Shown here: positions 20,059-27,975 of the stretch, one piece after another | Layout of the letters: each line of letters opens with the position of its first letter | Numbering within the stretch: the first letter of the stretch is position 1 | Source: Clostridia bacterium | GTDB lineage: Bacteria > Bacillota > Clostridia > TANB77 > CAG-508 | Assembly (NCBI GenBank): GCA_017515985.1 | Contig: JAFWDV010000012.1 | Coordinates: forward strand, 55,559 to 119,558 | Direction: 5' to 3' | DNA length: 64,000 nt | The notes under the pieces: model-generated | Seen by the model: the letters and a program-made list of their open reading frames with translations, nothing else | What the model was told of the DNA's origin: nothing | The model's database searches: none | Position numbers and translations under genes: made by a program

Positions 20059-20097
20059 TTGCCTGCCGAGGATTATCCCCGGCAGGTTTTCTTTTTG
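20059..20097 (+). terminator. GC-rich intrinsic terminator of cassette A
   Basis: CCTGCCG pairs with CGGCAGG, with further GG/CC pairs inside, followed by TTTTCTTTTT. Confidence 0.9.
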
Positions 20098-20150
20098 TAG
20101 AATTGCTTTTCAAATATCCTATTTTATGAATGATTTAACTTAAATAACTA

Positions 20151-20179
20151 TTGATTTTATGTATAGTTTGTAATATAAT
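20151..20179 (+). promoter_or_regulatory. SigA-type promoter for alaS
   Basis: TTGATT, 17-base spacer, TATAAT, 57 bases before the alaS ATG. Confidence 0.7.
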
Positions 20180-20236
20180 TACGTAAGTTTGAAAGGCTGA
20201 TAAATATAGATTTTCAGCCAAGAGAGGAAGATTAAT

Positions 20237-22009
20237 ATGAGTAATATAGACTTAAAAAATATATATTTAAATTTTTTCGAAGAGAAAGGTCATAAAATAA
20301 TACCAAGTGCTCCAATAATTCCAGAGAATGATCCAACAGTTTTATTTAATACTGCTGGTATGCAACCATTAGTTCCATTTTTAAAGGGATTGCCACATCC
20401 AGAAGGAACACGTCTTGCTGATGTTCAAAAGTGTTTTAGAACAAACGATTTAGACGAAGTTGGAGATAAAACTCACCATACATTTTTTGAAATGCTTGGA
20501 AATTGGTCTTTGGGTGATTATTTTAAAAAGGAATCTATTGCTTGGAGTTTTGAGTTATTAACAAAGCGTTTAAATATTCCAGTAGAAAGATTGGCTGTAA
20601 CAGTATTTAAAGGAAATGAATTAGTTCCTGCTGATGAAGAAGCAGCTAATATATGGCTTGAGCAAGGAATACTAAAAGATAGAATAGCATATTTAGGCGT
20701 TGATGATAACTGGTGGCCAAATATGGAATTAACAGGTCCTTGTGGATCTGATACAGAAATATTCTATTGGAGAAGTGAAGAGGAAGTTCCAGAAAAATTT
20801 GATCCAGAAAATGATAATTGGGTTGAAATTTGGAATAACGTATTTATGCAATATATGCACAATCCAGATGGAACATTTACACCACTTGAGAAGAAAAATG
20901 TTGATACAGGTATGGGTGTAGAAAGAGTTGTTGCAGTTTTAGAAGGCCAAACAGATAACTATAAATCATCAATTTGGACAGATATCATAGCAAAAATAGA
21001 AGAAGTATCTGGAAAAAAATATGATGATGAAAAGTATACTGTAGCAATGAGAATTATTGCTGATCACATAAGAGCCATAGTAATTCTACTTGGCGATGAT
21101 GCTAAAATTGTTCCATCAAATAAAGATCAAGGTTATGTATTAAGAAGATTAATAAGAAGAACAATTAGATATGCTAGAAAACTAGATATTGATATTGATT
21201 CTAATTGGGATGAGCAAATTGCCAATATCGTAATTAATCAATACAAAGATTATTATACTGAGCTTGATAGAAATAAAAATTTCATACTTGAATCATTAAA
21301 AAATGAAAAAATTAAATTCAACAGAACTCTTGAAAAAGGTTTAAGAGAGTTTGATAAAGTTACTAAGGATATGCAAACAACTGAGATAGATAAAGATGTT
21401 GCCTTCAAGTTATATGATACTTATGGATTCCCAATAGAGCTTACAGAAGAGCTTGCAAAGGAACAAGGTTTAACAGTTGATATGGCTGGCTTCAAAGCTA
21501 AATTCGAAGAGCATCAAGCAAAATCAAGAGCTGGATCTGAACAGAAATTTAAAGGTGGTCTTGCTTCAAGTGGTGAGATGGAAACTAAATATCATACTGC
21601 AACACACTTACTAAATGCTGCACTAAAAAAAGTTTTGGGTGAACATGTTCATCAAAGAGGTAGCAATATTACTGCTGAGAGAATGAGATTTGATTTTGCA
21701 CACGACAATAAAATGACAGATGAAGAAAAGAAACAGGCTGAAGATTTAGTTAATGAATATATTAAAATGGCTATTCCAGTTGAAAGATTAGAAATGCCAA
21801 AAGAGGATGCTGTAAAAATGGGGGCAGAATGTGAATTTATAGAGCGTTATCCAGATATAGTTACAGTTTATAAGATTGGTGATGTATCTCTTGAAATATG
21901 CGGAGGACCTCATGTTTCTAATACATCAGAGCTTGGTCATTTCAAAATAAAGAAAGAGGAATCAAGTTCATCAGGAGTTAGAAGAATAAAGGCAATACTT
22001 GAAAATTAA
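20237..22009 (+). CDS. alaS: Alanyl-tRNA synthetase, short form lacking beta-barrel and C-Ala
   Basis: This class II synthetase charges tRNA-Ala. The aminoacylation domain is intact (FNTAGMQPLVPF, FFEMLGNWSLGDYF, VDTGMGVERVV). The tRNA-recognition region runs to about residue 430, where FEEHQAKSRAGS is followed almost at once by the editing domain. The editing site has HTATHLL and CGGPHV metal ligands. Standard AlaRS is about 870 residues; this one ends at 590, straight after the editing domain, and also lacks the roughly 100-residue beta-barrel that normally separates the two parts. Short AlaRS of this build is known in candidate-phyla and some other bacteria. The stop is clean, so I infer a genuine short form. 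Confidence 0.9.
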   Translation: MSNIDLKNIYLNFFEEKGHKIIPSAPIIPENDPTVLFNTAGMQPLVPFLKGLPHPEGTRLADVQKCFRTNDLDEVGDKTHHTFFEMLGNWSLGDYFKKESIAWSFELLTKRLNIPVERLAVTVFKGNELVPADEEAANIWLEQGILKDRIAYLGVDDNWWPNMELTGPCGSDTEIFYWRSEEEVPEKFDPENDNWVEIWNNVFMQYMHNPDGTFTPLEKKNVDTGMGVERVVAVLEGQTDNYKSSIWTDIIAKIEEVSGKKYDDEKYTVAMRIIADHIRAIVILLGDDAKIVPSNKDQGYVLRRLIRRTIRYARKLDIDIDSNWDEQIANIVINQYKDYYTELDRNKNFILESLKNEKIKFNRTLEKGLREFDKVTKDMQTTEIDKDVAFKLYDTYGFPIELTEELAKEQGLTVDMAGFKAKFEEHQAKSRAGSEQKFKGGLASSGEMETKYHTATHLLNAALKKVLGEHVHQRGSNITAERMRFDFAHDNKMTDEEKKQAEDLVNEYIKMAIPVERLEMPKEDAVKMGAECEFIERYPDIVTVYKIGDVSLEICGGPHVSNTSELGHFKIKKEESSSSGVRRIKAILEN

Positions 22010-22032
22010 AAATGTTTGAGGAGGAATTACAA

Positions 22033-22374
22033 ATGGGAGATTGTATTTTTTGTAAATTAGCAAATGGAGAAATACCAACGGAGATGGTGTACGAGGATGA
22101 TTTCGTAGCAGCTTTTAAAGATTTAAATCCGCAGGCACCAGTGCATATTTTAGTAGTTCCTAAGAAGCACTATAATAATATATTAGATGTTGAAAATGGT
22201 GATGATATTATTGCTAAAATTTATAGTGCAATAAATGTGATTGCTAAGAAAGAAAATATAGATAAAAGTGGTTTTAGAGTAATAACTAATTGTGGTGAAG
22301 ATGCAGGGCAAACAGTAATGCATATGCATTTTCATATAATTGCTGGAAGAAAACTTGGAGATAAGATAGTTTAA
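22033..22374 (+). CDS. HIT-family nucleotide hydrolase (HinT-like)
   Basis: Histidine-triad proteins hydrolyse AMP-lysine or AMP-NH2 type phosphoramidates. The triad appears as HMHFHIIAGR near the C-terminus, and CIFCKL near the N-terminus is the usual zinc motif. GAGGAGG at 22019-22025 places the start at 22033, not the ATG at 22012. It lies just after alaS, probably in one transcript; HinT is known to act on aminoacyl-adenylates, which fits that neighbour. Confidence 0.9.
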   Translation: MGDCIFCKLANGEIPTEMVYEDDFVAAFKDLNPQAPVHILVVPKKHYNNILDVENGDDIIAKIYSAINVIAKKENIDKSGFRVITNCGEDAGQTVMHMHFHIIAGRKLGDKIV

Positions 22375-22399
22375 TATAGAAAGGAAATTGTAGTGTAAA

Positions 22400-23059
22400 A
22401 TGAAAAAAGGAGCATATGATAAGTTTTTAACTTTTTTGCTAGTAGTATTGGTTTTAGCTATAATTGGTGGCATTGGTTATCTTGGATATAAATTACTTGA
22501 AAAGAACAGAATAAATGACGATTCAGATGAGTTCTTGGAAGGTGATTTTCAAAATTATATAGACCAGATTGATGATGATGAATATGATGAAGAAAATGCG
22601 ATAAAAGAGCAAACTGGCGATGGTAAAACAAGAGGAATTTCAACAAATGCACTAAAATACAAAGGGTATGGAGTTGAAGGAAAGCTTGAGATGCCAAGCG
22701 TTAATTTGCAGTATCCAATATTAGAGCAAATGACTGATATGAATGAACTTGAAGTTTCTATTGCAATTCAGTATGGTGTTGGATTAAATAAAGTAGGTAA
22801 TACGGTTTTAGTTGGTCATAATTATAGAAGCGGATTATTTTTTGGAAGTAATAAAAGAATGAATATTGGAGATGTTATATATATCACGGACACTGCAACT
22901 GGAAATAGAGTTGAATATGAGATATACAACAAGTATACGACGGAAGAAGCGGATACTTCATATTTTAATAGAGATACTGCTGGTAAAAGAGAGGTTTCAT
23001 TAGTTACTTGTCAAACGGATAATCATTACAGACTTGTTATTTGGGCTAGAGAAAAGTAA
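22400..23059 (+). CDS. Sortase (class D/E-like)
   Basis: This is a second membrane-anchored transpeptidase, with an N-terminal hydrophobic segment (about residues 9-30) and an acidic linker. Catalytic His lies in VLVGHNYRSG, Cys in SLVTCQTDN and Arg in HYRLVIWA. It is shorter than the class B enzyme at 16717 and lacks its insertions. It starts 26 bases after the HIT gene and may share the alaS transcript. No substrate is recognisable nearby. Confidence 0.82.
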   Translation: MKKGAYDKFLTFLLVVLVLAIIGGIGYLGYKLLEKNRINDDSDEFLEGDFQNYIDQIDDDEYDEENAIKEQTGDGKTRGISTNALKYKGYGVEGKLEMPSVNLQYPILEQMTDMNELEVSIAIQYGVGLNKVGNTVLVGHNYRSGLFFGSNKRMNIGDVIYITDTATGNRVEYEIYNKYTTEEADTSYFNRDTAGKREVSLVTCQTDNHYRLVIWAREK

Positions 23060-23080
23060 AAAAGAAATCAAAAGGAAGTA

Positions 23081-23109
23081 TTGCTTTTAATATTTATTAT
23101 ATATATAAT
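23081..23109 (+). promoter_or_regulatory. Candidate promoter of coiled-coil pair
   Basis: TTGCTT, 17-base spacer, TATAAT, 35 bases before the 54-residue ORF. Confidence 0.55.
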
Positions 23110-23143
23110 TTTAGGTAGAGATTGATACTAAGGAGGAAATTAT

Positions 23144-23308
23144 ATGGAGGAAAATGAACAAAAGAAACTAGGTGTTACTATTATAGATGGAAGAATAATA
23201 GATTTGGATAATACAACATCAGAAGAGCTTGATAAAATTGTAGAGAGCCTAGAAGAAAAAGAAGAAAAAATTAATAAGCAGATAGAAGAGCTGCTAGGTG
23301 AAAATTAA
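23144..23308 (+). CDS. Small acidic coiled-coil protein (54 aa)
   Basis: The ORF has a strong AGGAGG site 8 bases before the ATG and normal native codon use. Its N-terminal half contains VTIIDGRIIDLD, and the C-terminal half is a Glu/Lys heptad-like helix. It is not recognised. It directly precedes a large coiled-coil gene, an arrangement repeated at 55597-57714, so the two may act together. Confidence 0.7.
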   Translation: MEENEQKKLGVTIIDGRIIDLDNTTSEELDKIVESLEEKEEKINKQIEELLGEN

Positions 23309-23337
23309 ATAATATACAAAAGATAAGGAGGAAAAAT

Positions 23338-24909
23338 ATGGCTAGTAGTTTAGATGAGTATATAAATGATGAAAGTGGACTTGGGTTGAATGCTATAATG
23401 GCAAAACATAAAAGAGACTTTTATTTTGTACTATTTGATGAAAGCATAGATAATGATACAAAAATGGACAGAATAAAGATACTTATGAAACCATTTAGAG
23501 AAGCTTTAAAAGAATATAATCTTAAAAGTGCACCTGAATTTGTTGATAGGAATATTGGAATTATTGAATCGAATGTTAATGAAATTACTAGAGTAATTAA
23601 CGAGTGGAATCGTTTACGTCAGGGAAAAATAGGCATGGAGCCAGATGCTTTTTTTATACAGCATTGCAAGGAGAATAATGATAATGTTATTGAGCAATTA
23701 AGTTCAGCTCAATTAGGGAGTGCAGAATTAACTGAGATATTCAAATTGGTTGAAAAGCAAAGAAAAAGCATTATTGAAGAGCAACAAAAACAAGATATAA
23801 GCAAAGTACAAAAAAATGTTTCTGAGAATTTGGAACAAGGTAGTGAGGCATCAGATATAGAGCCTGCAACAGTAGAAAGAGAGCCTGAGCAAGAAGATAT
23901 TGGAATGAGTGGCGAGCAAGGAGCTAAATTAGTAGCTCTTGTAAAAGAGCTAATGACAATAAAAAGAGAGAAAAGAAAAGCTGAAATTGCTGCATTAGTT
24001 ACGAGATGTAAGGAGCTAAAAGAAGATATAGAAGAATCTATGGAAAATAGTAGTGAAGAGTATTTAAGAACAAAAAAAGGTATGCAAAAAATAAATGCAG
24101 ATATGCGTAGTGATTTGGAATCGGCGCTAGGTGCATATGAAGACCTTGATCAAGAGCTTGCTAACGAAGAAAGTCAACACTATTTAAATTTAGATGATGC
24201 TAGAGCAAAACTAGGTGCTCGTAAATTGGAAGTGCAACTTTATAAAAAAGAGCCTGATGTACAGTTATATATAGGTACTAATAAGATGATTGAAAATCTT
24301 GAGTACCAGCTTACAATTGAAACGGATGAATTAAAGAGAGCAGATATACAAGAAAAAATTGAGCAAAAAAAGGCTGAGATTGCTGTACTTGAAACAAGAG
24401 AAAATGTTAGTATATATAAAAAAGCTAAAGAATCTATTGATCCATTGAAGCAAACAATAAAAGAAGAAAAACAAGCAATGAAAGTAAGCAAAGACAAAAG
24501 AAAAAATGCAAAGATGAGATTTGGTGAATTAAAACGAGAAATTAAGGCAGTATTCAAAGGAGAAAAGCAGAATTTACCAGTAAAACAAAATAGATTTATG
24601 AGAGCTATAGGGGCAATCAGGGCAAAACTTGGTATTGGAAAACATAAGGATGAAAAGAATTTAGCAGATGCAATGACAAGAGCGTCAGAAATGCTTACAA
24701 CATTTGCTGAAAGAACTGGCGAAAACATAAAAGAAGGAGTAGAAAACGCAAAAAGTTTTACAGAAAAAGCAATTCAAGATGCGCAACAGGCAGCAATAAG
24801 TGGCTTGGAGACTGCTCTTACTAAATTGATTGAAGCAGAGAAGGGTCATACTATGGATACACAGACAAGACGAGCTCCAACACAAGGTGATTTAGAGCCT
24901 TCAATATAA
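23338..24909 (+). CDS. Large coiled-coil protein, function unknown
   Basis: The 523-residue protein has a folded-looking N-terminal region (about 1-110), a Q/E-rich linker, a long charged coiled coil (about 200-400), and a basic segment rich in Arg/Lys (NRFMRAIGAIRAKLGIG). Its C-terminal part is probably amphipathic helix (SEMLTTFAERTGENIKEGVENA). There is no signal peptide or membrane helix, so it should be cytoplasmic. GGAGG precedes the ATG. I do not recognise a family. Layout and composition resemble the 55762 gene, but I cannot show homology by eye. Confidence 0.75.
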   Translation: MASSLDEYINDESGLGLNAIMAKHKRDFYFVLFDESIDNDTKMDRIKILMKPFREALKEYNLKSAPEFVDRNIGIIESNVNEITRVINEWNRLRQGKIGMEPDAFFIQHCKENNDNVIEQLSSAQLGSAELTEIFKLVEKQRKSIIEEQQKQDISKVQKNVSENLEQGSEASDIEPATVEREPEQEDIGMSGEQGAKLVALVKELMTIKREKRKAEIAALVTRCKELKEDIEESMENSSEEYLRTKKGMQKINADMRSDLESALGAYEDLDQELANEESQHYLNLDDARAKLGARKLEVQLYKKEPDVQLYIGTNKMIENLEYQLTIETDELKRADIQEKIEQKKAEIAVLETRENVSIYKKAKESIDPLKQTIKEEKQAMKVSKDKRKNAKMRFGELKREIKAVFKGEKQNLPVKQNRFMRAIGAIRAKLGIGKHKDEKNLADAMTRASEMLTTFAERTGENIKEGVENAKSFTEKAIQDAQQAAISGLETALTKLIEAEKGHTMDTQTRRAPTQGDLEPSI

Positions 24910-24961
24910 CTTTTTTATAATAAAATAATGGAGTTTGAGCTAAAAAATATTAACTCATGTA

Positions 24962-24990
24962 TTGACAAAACAAATTATAAATAGTACAAT
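24962..24990 (+). promoter_or_regulatory. Promoter of tRNA pair
   Basis: TTGACA, 17-base spacer, TACAAT, 28 bases before tRNA-His. Confidence 0.75.
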
Positions 24991-25017
24991 AGTAACTGCA
25001 TTGATTAAGTGCAAGAT

Positions 25018-25095
25018 GGTGGATGTAGCGTAGTTGGTTAACGCGTCAGTTTGTGGCACTGAAGACCGTGGGTTCGAGTCCCATCTTCCACCCCA
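25018..25095 (+). tRNA. tRNA-His (GTG)
   Basis: The cloverleaf has a GTG anticodon, T-loop TTCGAGT and encoded CCA. The extra 5' G (25018) opposes the discriminator C, the His identity element. The acceptor stem GTGGATG/CTTCCAC has a T-T mismatch at the sixth pair. Confidence 0.93.
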
Positions 25096-25131
25096 TAATA
25101 ATTAATGCAGTTACTATATAACTTTATATAT

Positions 25132-25206
25132 TGGGCTATAGCCAAGCGGTAAGGCATCAGACTTTGACTCTGACATGCGCTAGTTCGAATCTAGCTAGCC
25201 CAACCA
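25132..25206 (+). tRNA. tRNA-Gln (TTG)
   Basis: Acceptor TGGGCTA pairs perfectly with TAGCCCA. The anticodon is TTG, the T-loop TTCGAAT, and CCA is encoded. It follows tRNA-His by 36 bases on the same transcript. Confidence 0.93.
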
Positions 25207-25239
25207 TAGTGACTCTATTCTAACTAAAGGAATAGATAA

Positions 25240-25277
25240 AACAAAAATCAATCAGTAAAATGGTTGATTTTTTTTAT
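25240..25277 (+). terminator. Terminator after tRNA pair
   Basis: AAATCAA pairs with TTGATTT and is followed by TTTTTTT. Confidence 0.75.
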
Positions 25278-25386
25278 TACTCAAAGATAAAAACAATTCT
25301 TATAGGTAAAAAGTATTTTTACAAAAAAGATTTTGTGATATGATGAAAACAAATAAGAAATATTCTGAAAGGAGATTTAAAAGAAG

Positions 25387-26022
25387 ATGAATTTTAATGC
25401 TATACTTTTTGACTTAGATGGAACTTTATGGGAAGTAACAAATGAAACATATAAAAGTGTAAATGAAGTTGCAAAAAGAAATGGACAAAAAGAAATAAGT
25501 ATAAACACAATTCGTAGTGTATTTGGTTTAAATAGAGTTGAAGCAGCAAAAGTATATTTTCCATTTATGGAGCTTGAAAAATCATTGGTGCTTATGGAAG
25601 AAATATCAAAAGAAAATATAAGAAATATAAAAGAGCATGGGGGAAAAATATATCAAAATTTAGAAGAAGTTTTAAAGCAATTAATTACTAAATATCAGTT
25701 ATTTATTGTAAGTAATACAGGACATAAAGAATACATTGAAGTATTTTTAGATACCTCTGGATTGGCTAAATACTTTGTTGATTATATTGCAGCCAGCGAA
25801 TTAAATATATCAAAGGCAGATGGTATAAGTAAAATCATGTCAGACTATAACATAGAAAAGGCTGTTTATGTTGGAGATACGAAAAAAGATATGGAAGCGG
25901 CGCAAATGGCAAATATTCCATTTATTCAAGCGAGATATGGATTTGGGAATAATCTAGAAACAGAGCATTATATAAATTTAATAGAAGAGCTACCAAGAGT
26001 TGTTGAATCAATGAATAACTAA
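25387..26022 (+). CDS. HAD-superfamily phosphatase (phosphoglycolate phosphatase-like)
   Basis: HAD motif I is DLDGTLW with the nucleophile Asp near residue 10, motif II is SNTG, and motif IV is YVGDTKKD. The helical cap between residues 20 and 85 is of the C1 type. The substrate cannot be told from sequence; phosphoglycolate phosphatase or a beta-phosphoglucomutase-like role are the usual annotations. AAAGGAG lies before the ATG. Confidence 0.85.
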   Translation: MNFNAILFDLDGTLWEVTNETYKSVNEVAKRNGQKEISINTIRSVFGLNRVEAAKVYFPFMELEKSLVLMEEISKENIRNIKEHGGKIYQNLEEVLKQLITKYQLFIVSNTGHKEYIEVFLDTSGLAKYFVDYIAASELNISKADGISKIMSDYNIEKAVYVGDTKKDMEAAQMANIPFIQARYGFGNNLETEHYINLIEELPRVVESMNN

Positions 26023-26068
26023 AACTATATTAAAACTTGTAAGTAATGGACCATATATTTGGGTTCAG

Positions 26069-26097
26069 TTGACATTTTTCTTCAATTAATATAAAAT
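26069..26097 (+). promoter_or_regulatory. SigA promoter of lipoprotein gene
   Basis: TTGACA, 17-base spacer, TAAAAT. Confidence 0.75.
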
Positions 26098-26120
26098 ATT
26101 CCGAAAGAGGAGGAAAATAA

Positions 26121-27227
26121 ATGAAAAAAAATGTTTTTAGAATTTTTGGAATTATTTTTATATGTACTATGCTTGTTACATTAACAGGATGTGGTATTGA
26201 TACTAAGAAAATTTTGAATAACCTAAATCAAGAAATTAATAGAGAAAATCAAATTAATACTTTTTATGGTGAAGGTTATGATTTAAAGTATAATTCAGAA
26301 TGGGAAAAATATGAAGCTTTGAGCACTGATAACAAAAAAACGGACGCTCTTACATATAAAAGAGAATTGTATTTGGTCCCAATGGGAGTAAGTTCACTTT
26401 CAGAATTTGAAAAATCATTAAATATAGATTTTTCAAATTATTCTGGTCAAAAGAAATTATATGATGAATTTTCTAATAATTGGAACAAGGGAAGTTATAT
26501 AGTTTCTGGTGGAAGTTACTCGTTTAGAAATTTAAAAGATGATATTAGTTATGCATATATGAACTACAAGGATTCTTCAAATAATAGAACAGGAAATTTA
26601 TATTTGATAGTAAGCAAAAGTAATAATATAGTTATCTCACTTATGTCTGATACAACTAATAGTTCAAGTAAAGATGATAGTAAAATTATGGATATATTAA
26701 GAACTATTAATATAACTAAAAAATATGATAATGAAATGGCAAGTTATTTAGATGCAATGTCAAATTGGAATAGATATTCAAGTTCAAGACAAGGCGCATC
26801 AGGTATGAGAAAAGACATAAACGGAGAGTGGAAAGTATTAAGTAGTTCAGACAGCTATTGGGTATTTAAAAATAATGAATTTTGGTGGTATAAATCACAA
26901 AAAGATTTAAATGATAATTATTGGTATGGAAAAACTAGAATAATGACTGGAAAAGAAGGTATTAAGGCTGTTGGGTTAAGTGAAGATAATTACAATAGAA
27001 TGATAGCTAATAACTCAGGTAAGGTAAGCGAAAATAATATATACACAATTATTTTCACACCATCAAAAATAATATCTGATGGAACAGATAAAAGCAGTAC
27101 AAATATCACTGGCGAAGATTGGCATATGGTATGGATACTTGTAGACCATGGAAGCGATGGACTAGAAGCACAGGTACTAAATGTAAAGAATCAAGAAACT
27201 TCATACTATGTAAAATACAAAGACTAA
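26121..27227 (+). CDS. Putative lipoprotein, function unknown
   Basis: A signal peptide ends in the lipobox VTLTGCG, giving an N-acyl cysteine around residue 24. The mature protein has two likely domains. The first (about 40-195) contains a KYNSEWEKYE segment often seen in surface lipoproteins of clostridia, and the second (about 230-368) is rich in aromatic residues. I do not recognise a family. The gene has its own promoter and terminator. Confidence 0.75.
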   Translation: MKKNVFRIFGIIFICTMLVTLTGCGIDTKKILNNLNQEINRENQINTFYGEGYDLKYNSEWEKYEALSTDNKKTDALTYKRELYLVPMGVSSLSEFEKSLNIDFSNYSGQKKLYDEFSNNWNKGSYIVSGGSYSFRNLKDDISYAYMNYKDSSNNRTGNLYLIVSKSNNIVISLMSDTTNSSSKDDSKIMDILRTINITKKYDNEMASYLDAMSNWNRYSSSRQGASGMRKDINGEWKVLSSSDSYWVFKNNEFWWYKSQKDLNDNYWYGKTRIMTGKEGIKAVGLSEDNYNRMIANNSGKVSENNIYTIIFTPSKIISDGTDKSSTNITGEDWHMVWILVDHGSDGLEAQVLNVKNQETSYYVKYKD

Positions 27228-27241
27228 TATCGTTTCTTTGT

Positions 27242-27289
27242 GTACAAAAATAGGTAAATCATATTGATTTGCCTATTTTTTGTACATAT
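27242..27289. terminator. Bidirectional terminator between lipoprotein and LysM gene
   Basis: GTACAAAAAATAGGC-type arms on both strands pair over more than 15 bases, with T-runs within and after the stem. Confidence 0.8.
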
Positions 27290-27292
27290 TTT

Positions 27293-27598
27293 TTATATAT
27301 TAACTGGAATCTTTAAATTTTGATTAACTGATAAGTTGCTTGATTTTAGATTGTTTAACGATTTTATATTATAAATAATTTCTCTAATATCTGTATCTTT
27401 GTAATAGTCATTTTCAGATTGTTCGTATTGGGCAATACTCCATAGAGTATCACCATTTGTAACGGTAATTGTTTTATAGTTTTGAATTCCTTCTGATAAT
27501 GATTTATTTTTTATATTAAATACGAAAAAGAACATTACAACAAACAGTATGATAGTACCTCTTAAAAATCTTTTCTTATTAACAACTTTTAGCTTCAT
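27293..27598 (-). CDS. yneA: YneA-like SOS cell-division suppressor (LysM protein)
   Basis: The protein has a short basic N-terminus, one membrane helix (about residues 12-28) and a LysM domain (TVTNGDTLWSIAQYEQ...LKIPV). At 101 residues it matches YneA, which in bacilli blocks septation during the SOS response. The promoter region carries two LexA (DinR) boxes, strongly supporting the assignment. Its usual neighbour lexA is not in this window. GGAGG precedes the start. Confidence 0.8.
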   Translation of the reverse strand: MKLKVVNKKRFLRGTIILFVVMFFFVFNIKNKSLSEGIQNYKTITVTNGDTLWSIAQYEQSENDYYKDTDIREIIYNIKSLNNLKSSNLSVNQNLKIPVNI

Positions 27599-27616
27599 AT
27601 GATTACCTCCTTAAAA

Positions 27617-27630
27617 CGAACATATTTTTG
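27617..27630. promoter_or_regulatory. Second, degenerate LexA box upstream of yneA
   Basis: CGAACATATTTTTG matches 12 of 14 positions of the Firmicutes box CGAACATATGTTCG. It lies between the -10 box and the ribosome site. Confidence 0.6.
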
Positions 27631-27642
27631 GTATAAAGTAAG

Positions 27643-27671
27643 TATATACGAACAAGAGTTCTTTGTCAATA
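27643..27671 (-). promoter_or_regulatory. yneA promoter with embedded LexA box
   Basis: On the minus strand TTGACA and TATACT are 17 bases apart. The spacer contains AGAACTCTTGTTCG, with the perfect GAAC-N4-GTTC core at 27650-27661, so LexA binding would block RNA polymerase. Confidence 0.85.
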
Positions 27672-27724
27672 TAATTTAAAAAATTTTTTTAAAATAAAAA
27701 TCTGTAAAAAAGTTTACATAAGCG

Positions 27725-27753
27725 TTGACAGAAATAAAAATTCATGCTACAAT
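27725..27753 (+). promoter_or_regulatory. Promoter of attenuated MFS gene
   Basis: TTGACA, 17-base spacer, TACAAT. It lies 222 bases before the MFS start codon, leaving a long leader. Confidence 0.8.
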
Positions 27754-27807
27754 AAGAAACATATTAAGAGTGTGCATACCCAAAAAAAAGGGGAGCTGCA
27801 CAGCTAG

Positions 27808-27834
27808 TTGCAAAACTGGTACACTTTAAACTGA
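27808..27834 (+). CDS. Candidate leader peptide MQNWYTLN
   Basis: A TTG codon 12 bases after GGGGAG opens an eight-codon frame reading MQNWYTLN and ending in TGA. Its last codons are the 5' arm of an antiterminator. This fits ribosome-mediated attenuation, but the start codon and spacing are weak. Confidence 0.4.
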   Translation: MQNWYTLN

Positions 27835-27886
27835 GAATTATAGCTCATAAAGGAGTCTTAAGAAGACAACTTTATGAGCTTTTTTG
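27824..27886 (+). promoter_or_regulatory. Transcription attenuator before MFS exporter
   Basis: The terminator stem is AGCTCATAAAG (27842-27852) with CTTTATGAGCT (27870-27880) and then TTTTTT. The competing antiterminator pairs CTTTA and TGAG (27824-27835) with CTCATAAAG (27844-27852). The upstream arm thus mimics the 3' terminator arm. A further hairpin, TATAGGAAATT/AAATTTCCTATA, lies at 27890-27919. The remainder of the 377-base gap before the MFS start is AT-rich with no other gene. Confidence 0.75.
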
Positions 27887-27975
27887 TATTATAGGAAATT
27901 CCTTTGAAATTTCCTATAAAGCAAAAGCTTCGCAAACAGTGCACACGTACCGGTATTTTTGAAAGGAGTAGAAAT

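Noticed and set aside
27754..27886. Known riboswitch class in the MFS leader
   Set aside because: I compared it mentally with TPP, fluoride, guanidine and yybP-ykoY motifs and none fits; the attenuator with a leader peptide explains it better.
27904..27975. 24-residue N-terminal extension of the MFS protein
   Set aside because: ATG 27904 lacks a ribosome site and lies next to the leader hairpins; GAAAGGAG before ATG 27976 decides the start.
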